From JBHJHP01 sp042219855 (lineage in GTDB: Bacteria > Bacteroidota > Bacteroidia > Bacteroidales > UBA5342), in assembly GCF_042219855.1 (NCBI RefSeq), contig NZ_JBHJHP010000007.1:62001-126000 (forward strand): a stretch of DNA of 64,000 bases, given 5' to 3'. The translations under genes and the position numbers were made by a program. The notes under the pieces are model-generated. The model did no database searches. It worked only from the letters and a program-made list of their open reading frames with translations, and was not told the DNA's origin. Of the stretch, positions 26,551-35,290 are shown one piece after another. Position 1 is the first letter of the stretch; each line of letters starts with the position of its first letter.

Positions 26551-28290
26551 CTATTCATCCTTTCCCATCACACCACCTTTGGCACCCAAAGTGTCGTAAT
26601 TGTACCTGAGGTCTCTCCAGTCAATTTTATACCTCGGATTAATTCCGTTTATATATTTTTCAATATTGGTATAACCATCGCCATTACAGTCCTTGTTGGC
26701 ATCCATTGGATCATTCGGATCCAATCCCAAATCGGCGTATTTTTCTTCCCAGCAATCCGGCATACCGTCCTTATCTGAATCCTTGTAAGCATCACCCTTA
26801 TACTCAGGATAACCACCAACCTGTGATATATCTGTTATGATCCCAATCTTATAACTATCAGGAGCCAGACGGCGGTGTTTAAACTGCGGTACACCTTCAA
26901 GGCTTACGTTATCTGCGTATTCTATCTTACCCGTTCTCACCACCCTTGATATCCGCTGATCCACGGGATCGCGTCTGGGAAGTGTAGCTCCTGCATTTTT
27001 CAGAACGTAATTAAATGCTTCGGAGGCCGGCATAATGGTCATATATGGCATATTCCATGGCCTGTTCCAATAGACCATATCTTTATATTTTGAGATATCA
27101 TCCGACAACAACACTTCCTGGTAAGGATTATCCTTATCGGGAATATCTTCCATCTGTATACCGCCAGCCCAGTTGTCCATGGTAACCTTCTCATCCCCCT
27201 CTACGATATTACCATCCACAAATGCTTTACCATAAACACGATGGGTAAGCGTACTTCTTCCTGATTCAGGTTTTAATATCCGGTGGCCAACCGGTTTATC
27301 GACCGGAGTTGCCGGTCCGGGCTTGTAGTAATTATTGATGATGTTGAATTTCGCGGTATAATCTCCGCCATCTACAGACCGGTGGACCCAGTTAAAAAGC
27401 ACGTTATTTACAAAATTGAAAGTTCCGTTCCAGCCAATGGATGGGTTTCTTCCGGTATTGTTAGCCCACAGGTTCCGCATAAAGGAACAATTCTCTCCTC
27501 CCAAAGTACTTCCAAACGCATGATTCCAGGTATCCAGTCCTTCAGAAAAGATGGAATTCTGGATGGTAATATTCACCGTTGGCAGTTTTTCAGCTTTTCT
27601 ACCTGTTTTGTCATCATACATATGACGGTAGATGGACATATTTTCATCCAGTCCCCAGCTTGCTGATACGTGATCAATCATAATATTTCCAACAGGATTA
27701 CCCCCAATGGCATCATCACGTCTACCAACCCAGGTTTCACCTCTTCTGAACCGCATATGACGAATGATCACATCATGTGTATCAATCCAGAAACTTTCAC
27801 CTGCAAGGCAAACTCCATCTCCGGGTGCAGTCTGACCGGCAATGGTAACATAGGGTGCACGAACAATGATAGGACGCTCAAGATGAATGATTCCTGCAAC
27901 ATTGAAAACGATAATTCTAGCACCACCGGTCTCACAGGCCTCTCGCAAGGTTCCGGGACCATGATCTTTCAGGCTTGTAACCGTAATCACCTTACCGCCC
28001 CGTCCACCATATGTGTACATTCCTCCTCCTTCAGCTCCCGGAAATGCCGGTATTTTTGCCTGAGGCAGATCACTCGGTCTACCTGCCCATGGAATATAAG
28101 GTCTGCCTTCGGCTGCTTCCTTTTCTACGATCGGTAAAGCTTTTTCCCATGCTTTATCTGATAATTCGTATGTCTTTTGAATTAATTCAACTGATTTCTT
28201 TTTTACATCATCCGGGATATCCGGGTATTGTGCTTTTACACCTGCCAAGCCAATTAATAACATGGCAAGTATTAAACTGCGTTTTTTCAT
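26551..28290 (-). CDS. PL1-family pectate lyase, tandem copy 1
   Basis: The product is 579 residues with a signal peptide (MKKRSLILAMLLIGLAGVKA). The right-handed beta-helix core runs from about 75 to 450, with AFPGAEGGGMYTYGGRGGK, TSLKDHGPGTLREACETGG, TIAGQTAPGDGVCLAGESF, RFRRGETWVGRRDDAI, IMIDHVSASWGLDENM and NNTGRNPSIG. The Arg of GRNPS is the candidate catalytic base. A calcium-binding, thrombospondin-type-3-like tail follows (DSDKDGMPDCWEEKY, DANKDCNGDGYTNIEKYING). There is no T9SS sorting domain, unlike the third PL1 gene. It cleaves homogalacturonan by beta-elimination, probably in the periplasm. ATG at 28290 opens the signal peptide. Confidence 0.93.
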   Translation of the reverse strand: MKKRSLILAMLLIGLAGVKAQYPDIPDDVKKKSVELIQKTYELSDKAWEKALPIVEKEAAEGRPYIPWAGRPSDLPQAKIPAFPGAEGGGMYTYGGRGGKVITVTSLKDHGPGTLREACETGGARIIVFNVAGIIHLERPIIVRAPYVTIAGQTAPGDGVCLAGESFWIDTHDVIIRHMRFRRGETWVGRRDDAIGGNPVGNIMIDHVSASWGLDENMSIYRHMYDDKTGRKAEKLPTVNITIQNSIFSEGLDTWNHAFGSTLGGENCSFMRNLWANNTGRNPSIGWNGTFNFVNNVLFNWVHRSVDGGDYTAKFNIINNYYKPGPATPVDKPVGHRILKPESGRSTLTHRVYGKAFVDGNIVEGDEKVTMDNWAGGIQMEDIPDKDNPYQEVLLSDDISKYKDMVYWNRPWNMPYMTIMPASEAFNYVLKNAGATLPRRDPVDQRISRVVRTGKIEYADNVSLEGVPQFKHRRLAPDSYKIGIITDISQVGGYPEYKGDAYKDSDKDGMPDCWEEKYADLGLDPNDPMDANKDCNGDGYTNIEKYINGINPRYKIDWRDLRYNYDTLGAKGGVMGKDE

Positions 28291-28356
28291 GTTGTATATT
28301 TTTATCAATTTTATTTCTGCAAATAGCCTTTTAATACTTTTCCGACCGGGACTTAT

Positions 28357-30057
28357 TTACTTCAAATCTACTCCGCCTTTTTCAGCCAACGTATCGTAAT
28401 TATTCTTCAAATCTGTCCAGTCTGTTTTTGTGTTTGGATCAATACCATTGATATAGCCCTCAATATTGGAATAGCCATCGCCATTCATGTCCCCGTTAGC
28501 ATCAGATGCATCTTTGGGATTCAAACCATATTTTTTTTCATAACTATCAGGCATACCATCCATATCTGTATCTTTCCGTGGTTTACCTTTATATTCAGGA
28601 TAGCCTCCAACCTGTCTTATATCCGTAATGATACCATGTTTGTAAGAATCAGGTCCAAGGCGTCTGTGTTTAAACTGATAGAGGGAATCAATAACCGTGT
28701 AATTTTCCAGATCAACTTTGTTTTCCTGCACCTGTTTTACAATACGCAGATCCACAGGATCTCTTCTGGGAAGCGTAGCTCCTGCATTACTTAATACCAC
28801 ATCGTAGGCTTCCTTTGCTGATAAAAGACTTATGTGCGGCATATCAAAGCGTTTCTTCCACCTGATCTGCGGTAAAAATTCTCCTGCATCGTCCATCCCT
28901 TCAATCTGAATACCCTTCCAGTTGTCGTTGGTAATATCAGGATAACCTTCCATGATGTTACCTTCCACCCACACTTTTCCATATATTTTTGTTCCTTCCA
29001 CCACATATCGGGATTCCGGTTTGATTAACCTGTGCCCTACCGGCGAATTTTCAGGCGTTGCCGGTCCGGGTTTGTAATAGTTATTGATAATATTGTATCT
29101 CGAACTGTAATCGCCGCCATCAACTGTTCGATGATCCCAGTTATAAATCACATTATTCACAAGATTAAACGTCCCGTTCATACCAACTGAAGGATTTCTG
29201 GCGGTATTATTTGCCCAGAGATTCCTGGAGAACATACAGTTCTGTCCTCCCAGAGTACTCCCAAACGCATGCCCATATGTATCAAGCGCTTCAGAAAAAA
29301 TGCTGTTCTGTATGGTAATATTAATGGTTGAATACTTATGTCTTGTTGCTTTGGGGTTATTGGGTGCATCAGTAAACATATGTCGATACAGGGTCATATT
29401 TTCATCCAGCCCCCAGGATGCTGACACATGATCAATCATAATGTTTCCAACGGGATTTCCACCAATAGCGTCATCTCTCCTTCCAACCCACGTATCTCCT
29501 CTCCTGAATCGCATATGCCTAATCACCACATCATGTGTATTGACCAGGAAAGATTCTCCGGCAATACAGATTCCGTCTCCCGGTGCAGTCTGACCGGCTA
29601 TTGTGATATAGGGTGCATTAACATTTATTGGCCGCTCGAGTTTTATAATTCCTGCAACATTGAAAACAACAATCCGTGCTCCACCCTGATCACAGGCCTC
29701 CCGTAGTGTTCCCGGACCACTGTCTTCGAGACTGGTAACCACATAAACCTTACCACCACGACCACCGAAGCTGTACATACCGCCACCCTCAGCTCCCGGG
29801 AAAGCCGGAATGTCTGCCTGAGGCAAATCATCTGAACGACGTGCCCACTGGTTGTAAACTTTATAATGTTGCATATCGTTATATATCACTGGCCAGGCTT
29901 TCTCCCAGGCTTTCTGATCCAGTTTGTCCCATACCTGATTTAAGGAATCCACTGTTGACTGTACTTTACTCATATCAGGATACTGAGCAAGCAGATTAAC
30001 AGATAAATTCAGCATGAAAATAGCTGCAATGCCGGTTTGAACCTTTTTAATACTCAT
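28357..30057 (-). CDS. PL1-family pectate lyase, tandem copy 2
   Basis: The product is 566 residues with a signal peptide (GIAAIFMLNLSVNLLAQ) and the same order as its downstream neighbour: beta-helix core (about 70-440; AFPGAEGGGMYSFGGRGGK, RFRRGDTWVGRRDDAIGG, NNTARNPSVG) and a calcium-binding tail (DTDMDGMPDSYEKKY, DANGDMNGDGYSNIEGYING). Long stretches such as the DDAIGGNPVGNIMIDHVSAS block are identical in both, so the pair arose by tandem duplication. It too lacks a T9SS tail. The two may differ in substrate length or methylation tolerance, which the sequence does not show. Confidence 0.93.
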   Translation of the reverse strand: MSIKKVQTGIAAIFMLNLSVNLLAQYPDMSKVQSTVDSLNQVWDKLDQKAWEKAWPVIYNDMQHYKVYNQWARRSDDLPQADIPAFPGAEGGGMYSFGGRGGKVYVVTSLEDSGPGTLREACDQGGARIVVFNVAGIIKLERPINVNAPYITIAGQTAPGDGICIAGESFLVNTHDVVIRHMRFRRGDTWVGRRDDAIGGNPVGNIMIDHVSASWGLDENMTLYRHMFTDAPNNPKATRHKYSTINITIQNSIFSEALDTYGHAFGSTLGGQNCMFSRNLWANNTARNPSVGMNGTFNLVNNVIYNWDHRTVDGGDYSSRYNIINNYYKPGPATPENSPVGHRLIKPESRYVVEGTKIYGKVWVEGNIMEGYPDITNDNWKGIQIEGMDDAGEFLPQIRWKKRFDMPHISLLSAKEAYDVVLSNAGATLPRRDPVDLRIVKQVQENKVDLENYTVIDSLYQFKHRRLGPDSYKHGIITDIRQVGGYPEYKGKPRKDTDMDGMPDSYEKKYGLNPKDASDANGDMNGDGYSNIEGYINGIDPNTKTDWTDLKNNYDTLAEKGGVDLK

Positions 30058-30121
30058 TGTTGTTGTTTTATATTTCGGATATAGATTCTGAAATCACGCT
30101 GGTTTTAAACAACCCGCGAAT

Positions 30122-31585
30122 TTAATTATTCAGAATTTTCACATTGTTGATTCTTCCTGATGCTTCCTCAACCCTAATCATATAAATACCGGATGGGAAT
30201 CCGGAAAAATCGCAACTTTTTTTGTGTTTCACGGAAGTCCATTTTCTTCCATTCATATCAAATACATCAATATCTACAGGATATGGCAGTTCAAACTTTT
30301 TATTGATAAAACTGTAATCCGGTTTATTTTTTATAACATGATGCAGTGCCGTATTTACAGACACAGAACCATCACTTAAGGCACCATAATCATCTACTGA
30401 AACAACCTTAAAATCTTCCGGAATACTTATACCTTCAGTGACAGAAAACGTGTTTTCTTCAGCAAAACCAATTACGTTTCCCTGGAAATATATGACGTAA
30501 CCAACAGCCTCAGGCACCAGATCCCATGTTAGCTGATTTCCCGAAAGCTGAACATTCTGTGGATCATACAGTGGTGTAACTGCAGGTACCGGATCCCAGT
30601 ATTCCTGTATATTATCGCTGTTGTGCAGAAAGAATTTAAGTGCATACCGGTTTAATTGCGTTTCGCTTAACTGATAGCTCCATGATACCCTTTGAGACAC
30701 ATCAACAAGATTCCCTTCTGTAGTTACATTCTGGTATTCAGCAAAATAACTGGAAAGGTGATTATCGTCAGACCAGGTACTCCATCCTTCTGGTTTTATA
30801 TGACTCCCCAAAGTACATTCTATGTAAACCGACGAAGCATTGGGTTGCCATGGTCGTCCCAGATAAACTGAATGATCTGCTACTCCGGAAGCGGCAGTAA
30901 CATCGCAATACCGAAAAAGCAAGCCATGGTAAAAATTTCCGGATGCAAAATGGGTAATCAACTTGGCATCTGCCGGAGCCGTAATATAACTCCCTCCCGG
31001 AATACTTCTGATGGTACAACTGTCGAAAACCGTGGTTGCATCGCCATAAATATAATCGGTATTTCCTTGCACGGTACATTTATAATTGTACTGTCGGCGT
31101 TTATGTGCATAATAGGTATCCTGATTCCCTAAAAAACGGCAGTTTTTAAATGCGGTTCTGTCACCAATTGTACGGATGGCGACAGCCTGTCCCACAGGAC
31201 CTGCTGAGTTTTGAATGGTGATATTTTCCATGTACAAGTCGGTTCCTTCAGCCAGAAATGTATAACTATCTGCACCTGAAATAGAAGCACCGTTTACTAC
31301 CCTTCCCTGGTAATCATCCCAATCCAGTATGACGGATTCCACGTTTTCTCCAATTAAACTCACATTTATTTTTGCAGATGTTAACCAGATTTTCTCATGA
31401 TAAACACCGCTTTTTACAAATATGAATGTGCGTTGTGAAGCATTATCAGGAACAGCATTGAGCGCATCAGTAATACTGGTAAAATCACCGGCTCCCTCCG
31501 GATCTACAACAATGTCAAATACCTGGGCCACAGATGCAGCAAGACCAATCTGAAAAATTAGTATAATTAATATAGATCTGATCAT
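30122..31585 (-). CDS. CE8 pectin methylesterase with T9SS sorting domain
   Basis: The product is 487 residues with a signal peptide (MIRSILIILIFQIGLAASVAQ). The right-handed beta-helix (about 22-330) carries the CE8 motifs: GQAVAIRT (near 132), GNQDTYYAHKRR (Asp near 156), TDYIYGDATTVF (Asp near 180) and YLGRPWQP (near 242). A short fibronectin-like segment follows, then a C-terminal sorting domain ending in SGIYMIRVEEASGRINNVKI. It removes methyl esters from homogalacturonan, exposing it to the pectate lyases. The start is set at 31585, one base below the stop of the upstream PL1 gene, so the two are coupled; longer starts lack a signal peptide at the N-terminus. Confidence 0.93.
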   Translation of the reverse strand: MIRSILIILIFQIGLAASVAQVFDIVVDPEGAGDFTSITDALNAVPDNASQRTFIFVKSGVYHEKIWLTSAKINVSLIGENVESVILDWDDYQGRVVNGASISGADSYTFLAEGTDLYMENITIQNSAGPVGQAVAIRTIGDRTAFKNCRFLGNQDTYYAHKRRQYNYKCTVQGNTDYIYGDATTVFDSCTIRSIPGGSYITAPADAKLITHFASGNFYHGLLFRYCDVTAASGVADHSVYLGRPWQPNASSVYIECTLGSHIKPEGWSTWSDDNHLSSYFAEYQNVTTEGNLVDVSQRVSWSYQLSETQLNRYALKFFLHNSDNIQEYWDPVPAVTPLYDPQNVQLSGNQLTWDLVPEAVGYVIYFQGNVIGFAEENTFSVTEGISIPEDFKVVSVDDYGALSDGSVSVNTALHHVIKNKPDYSFINKKFELPYPVDIDVFDMNGRKWTSVKHKKSCDFSGFPSGIYMIRVEEASGRINNVKILNN

Positions 31586-31586
31586 T

Positions 31587-33389
31587 TCAATTCTTGATAA
31601 GCTTAGAGACCAAAACATCTCCTGATTGAGTTGCTGCCTTAACAATATAACATCCGCTATTTAAATGAACAGTAATTTCTGAATTCTCATTATAACCATC
31701 ATTTAAACTCATTACCGCCCTGCCTGTAGCATCAAACAACCACAAATTACTGATTGACTCACTGCAACTAACCCTGAATTTATCATCCACCGGATTCGGA
31801 TACACATTAAAAAGAGGCTTCGAAGTTATGTTTGTTGTCGAAGTTTTAACTTCTTCTCCGGTTAAAGAAAAGAGGTATAACTCAAGATTGGAATATCCAC
31901 TTTCGGTAATATCTCTGAAATCCTCCCCGTTATCAGGGTTTAGACCATTAGCTTCTTCCCATGCATCGGGCATCCCATCTTTGTCCCTGTCAGCAGGTGC
32001 TTCATCAGATGATGTTTCCTGATACACATCCCACGCTGTTGTTCCTTCAGGAGCATCGTTGGGTACAAGGTTCTGCTGTGTGTCAATTAAACCTGAATTT
32101 ACACCTTTAATTGGGGTAAGCTGATCATTCACCACATATTCATATCTTACAATCCCTATCTCACCCTTCACTTCCTTTATAACACGATCGTCAATGGGAT
32201 CACGTTTAGGTAAGGTTGCCCCAACATTATCAAGTACTGATACATAGCTTTCCTCGGCAGTTTGGGTATAGTCGTTGTAATCCTCCAAAACACCATCTGA
32301 CTTTACATGTTCAATGCCTGATTTGATACTATCCTTAGGTGAAAAGCTTATTCCCTGCCAGTTATTATCAGTTACCGACTGGTTACCATTCATGTAGTTT
32401 CCGTTGACATACCATTTTGCATAACCACATAATGGAACATCAGTCCGGTTGAGAGAAGGCGCTGCAATGGTTGTCCCACTGGTTGCCGGACCGGGTTTAA
32501 AATAGTTATTCACCACATTTACATGGCTGTAACCATTACAATTTTCACCTTCCCACTCGCCGCCATAAAATGCACCGGATGATCCCCAGTTGAAGTTCAC
32601 ATTATTCCGGTAATCCACCAATGCATACACATCATTCTTATTTGAACCATTAATACGTGGCATTCTGGAATTATGATGAGCCAGAAGATTATGATGATAT
32701 GAAGCATATTCACCTCCCCATTGGGTTCCATATCCCCGAGCTCCTTTTTTATGGATAGAGTTGTAGAGTGATTCACTGATAATACACCACTGTACGGTTG
32801 TATTGTCGTTACTGGAGAAATGTGTTGTTTCTTCTATAGCCCAGCTGAACGAACAATGGTCAATTATAAAATTACCACCATTTTCAATCCTGAATGCTGA
32901 AGTTTCCTCTCCCAGTTCATCGCCGGGTCTTGACCTGATATATCGGACAATTACATTTTCAGAACCGGAAAAATTAAGTGTTGCACCTCTGAAACAGATC
33001 CCGTCCCCGGGTGCCGTTTCACCGGCAATGGTCATATAACTCCTGTCTACCCTAAGTTCTCCCTTCAGGTTAATAACACCTCCTACCCGGAACACAATAT
33101 ACAATGGCCTTTGAAAATCAGGAATAACGGTGCCATTAACGGTAATGTCTTCAATCCCCTGTCTAACAGCCCAACGAAAACTTCCTTCCGGAGGATTATT
33201 CATATCATCTTCAAGATTTGTTACCTGTACAACAATACCATAGCTTGTTCTTAAACCTGCAGCTCTTGCACCTTTTGCATATTTTCCATACCCTTCCGCT
33301 GAGGGAAATGCCAGAAGCTCCTGTGCTACAGATGAAACTGACAAAAGTAATATCCCTGCTCCAACCAAAACCTTTCTAAATAACCTCAT
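31587..33389 (-). CDS. PL1-family pectate lyase with T9SS sorting domain
   Basis: The product is 600 residues with a signal peptide (VLVGAGILLLSVSSVAQ). The PL1 beta-helix runs from about 25 to 400: AFPSAEGYGKYAKGARA, GSFRWAVRQG, TIAGETAPGDGICFRGA, FIIDHCSFSWAIEETTHFSS and LLAHHNSRMPRING, where the SRMPR Arg is the candidate catalytic base. A calcium-binding segment (DRDKDGMPDAWEEANGLNPDNGED) is followed by a type A sorting domain starting near FNVYPNPVDDKF and ending VSKLIKN. It is more distant from the tandem pair than they are from each other. It should be exported through T9SS and act on pectate outside the cell. It sits 33 bp after the SusD gene. Confidence 0.93.
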   Translation of the reverse strand: MRLFRKVLVGAGILLLSVSSVAQELLAFPSAEGYGKYAKGARAAGLRTSYGIVVQVTNLEDDMNNPPEGSFRWAVRQGIEDITVNGTVIPDFQRPLYIVFRVGGVINLKGELRVDRSYMTIAGETAPGDGICFRGATLNFSGSENVIVRYIRSRPGDELGEETSAFRIENGGNFIIDHCSFSWAIEETTHFSSNDNTTVQWCIISESLYNSIHKKGARGYGTQWGGEYASYHHNLLAHHNSRMPRINGSNKNDVYALVDYRNNVNFNWGSSGAFYGGEWEGENCNGYSHVNVVNNYFKPGPATSGTTIAAPSLNRTDVPLCGYAKWYVNGNYMNGNQSVTDNNWQGISFSPKDSIKSGIEHVKSDGVLEDYNDYTQTAEESYVSVLDNVGATLPKRDPIDDRVIKEVKGEIGIVRYEYVVNDQLTPIKGVNSGLIDTQQNLVPNDAPEGTTAWDVYQETSSDEAPADRDKDGMPDAWEEANGLNPDNGEDFRDITESGYSNLELYLFSLTGEEVKTSTTNITSKPLFNVYPNPVDDKFRVSCSESISNLWLFDATGRAVMSLNDGYNENSEITVHLNSGCYIVKAATQSGDVLVSKLIKN

Positions 33390-33422
33390 TATACCTTAAA
33401 TCTTTTTTAAACTAAAACGTAT

Positions 33423-35258
33423 TTATTCTGCCAACGGATCAAATGTTCCGTTAACCCATCCCAGAGTCTGCTCGACTGCGGGGCTTTTAGACAACATTGA
33501 GGAACTTACAGCAAAAAAATCGTACAATGGAAGGTAGTTTATGGATTTAACTTCACCACCTACAATACTCTCCATTATTCGTATATCGGTTGTAAAATAT
33601 GAATTATAATTACTTGGATCATTTAAATCAACATAACCTCCCATAGTTGCAGTATCTATTCTGTTCCATCCAAAATATGGTGAATTCCGATCACTTATTC
33701 TCCTATTCCATGGAGACTTAGCCCTAATATCGAATCCTAATCGTTGTGTTCCGTTTAGTTTTGGAGTAAAACTTCCTAAATCTTCTCTAAACATTAAACG
33801 ACGGCGTAAATCCCAATAGCGTTTGTTTTCAAATGCAAATTCTACTTGTCTTTCTTTCATAATCAATTGTCGCAGTTCTTCTTTTGAAACGGAGTTTGGA
33901 ATACCATAATCACCATCACCAGACTCAATGCCTGCTCTATTCCGAATCCTCCTGATTTCAGTAAGTGCTTCGTCTATTTTACCTATCTCATTAGCACTTT
34001 CTGCGAAATTTAATAAAACTTCAGCATATCTTAACTCATGCCAAGTTGTACTTGTTTGTCCTGTATTTTCTTCAGCAATTAATGGATCTGTTGCTTTTTT
34101 ACAATAAAAACCTGTTGCAGGGCTTCTTTTATTTTCCTGCATATTTAAATAGTATGTCCATTGAATTTGATCATCCCTACCATTCATTACCCATTCGCAC
34201 CCATTATATCCTATTGTCGCGTAAAACCGAGGATCACGATTCTTCCAGAAAACGGTTGAATCATAACCTGAACCAGCTTCCTCTATCCGTTTTCCATTCT
34301 CCATTGGAAATGCTTTAACAAGATTCCAGGTAGGAGCATAACTTCCATCCCCACCGCCTGATGGAGGCCGAACTTTGCCCTCCCAATCACTGGTATAATC
34401 AGTTCCTGCATTTACATCAAACCTTTTATATATGACTGCCTCAACATTTTCAAGAACATTTGTTGTGAAAACTTTGCTAAAATCAGGGTACAAGTTTCTT
34501 GGTGTGCTCATCTGCGATAAGATATTAATAGCTTCCTTATTTGCATCATATGCGCCCTGCCATCTACTTTGATCATTATTTCTATTAAACAAAGGACTTG
34601 CCCATGTTAAAAGAATGCGTCCTTTAAATGCAGCCGCTGCACCACTTGTAATTCTACCTTTGTCTTCAGTCCTTTCCCAGTCAATTGGCAACCATGAAAT
34701 GGCACTATCCAGATCTGCCATAATTAAATCAATTGAAACAGATGTTTTACTTCGTGGAACATTCAAATCGTCAAAGAATGGATCCTGAGTACTTAGAACC
34801 ATAGGCACACCACCATTGGCTCTTACCATTTCCCAATATCTCCAGGCTCTGAAAAAAAGAGCCTGAGCTAGAATGGGGTTCTTAACATCCTCACTTAGAG
34901 AAGAGGATTTCAGACCATCGATGCAAATATTAATACGTCTGATTAATTGATATTTATTGCGATGTATAATTTGTACTGCATTTATATCATTTATGCCTAT
35001 ACCTCCATAAAGGAGATCTGTATAAGAATCAGAGCTCGAAAAAGTTTCGTCACTAAGTGGACTATTTGTTCCTAGCGACATACCAGGCATATTGTCTTCA
35101 TATAAATTATTAACATATAGCGTTGACTGATCAGCACTTTCCCAAATATTATCATCAATAACGTTTAAATCTCTTTTATCTAATACTTTTTCACAAGAAG
35201 CAAGTAAAACCAGTAAAAATAGAGCTATTATATTGGTTGATATTTTCATTTGATTCAT
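33423..35258 (-). CDS. SusD/RagB-family glycan-binding lipoprotein
   Basis: The product is 611 residues with a lipoprotein signal (ALFLLVLLASCEKVL). The helical TPR-rich SusD fold is shown by NPILAQALFFRAWRYWEMVRANGGVPMVL-type segments near residues 125-155, ITSGAAAAFKGRILL near 205, and the C-terminal RagB motifs LRYAEVLLNFAESANEIG, IRRIRNRAG and MKERQVEFAFENKRYWDLRRR. It lies on the cell surface and captures glycan for its SusC partner, 32 bp upstream. The start may be 35258 or 35249. Its gene and the SusC gene look more AT-rich than most flanking enzyme genes by eye. Confidence 0.95.
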   Translation of the reverse strand: MNQMKISTNIIALFLLVLLASCEKVLDKRDLNVIDDNIWESADQSTLYVNNLYEDNMPGMSLGTNSPLSDETFSSSDSYTDLLYGGIGINDINAVQIIHRNKYQLIRRINICIDGLKSSSLSEDVKNPILAQALFFRAWRYWEMVRANGGVPMVLSTQDPFFDDLNVPRSKTSVSIDLIMADLDSAISWLPIDWERTEDKGRITSGAAAAFKGRILLTWASPLFNRNNDQSRWQGAYDANKEAINILSQMSTPRNLYPDFSKVFTTNVLENVEAVIYKRFDVNAGTDYTSDWEGKVRPPSGGGDGSYAPTWNLVKAFPMENGKRIEEAGSGYDSTVFWKNRDPRFYATIGYNGCEWVMNGRDDQIQWTYYLNMQENKRSPATGFYCKKATDPLIAEENTGQTSTTWHELRYAEVLLNFAESANEIGKIDEALTEIRRIRNRAGIESGDGDYGIPNSVSKEELRQLIMKERQVEFAFENKRYWDLRRRLMFREDLGSFTPKLNGTQRLGFDIRAKSPWNRRISDRNSPYFGWNRIDTATMGGYVDLNDPSNYNSYFTTDIRIMESIVGGEVKSINYLPLYDFFAVSSSMLSKSPAVEQTLGWVNGTFDPLAE

Positions 35259-35290
35259 TTTTATGTTTTTTAAAATCCTGTCTTGATCAT

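Noticed and set aside
27283..28137. Plus-strand open frames opposite the PL1 lyase, repeated in the tandem copy
   Set aside because: They mirror conserved lyase codons; similarity between copies follows from the duplicated sense gene.
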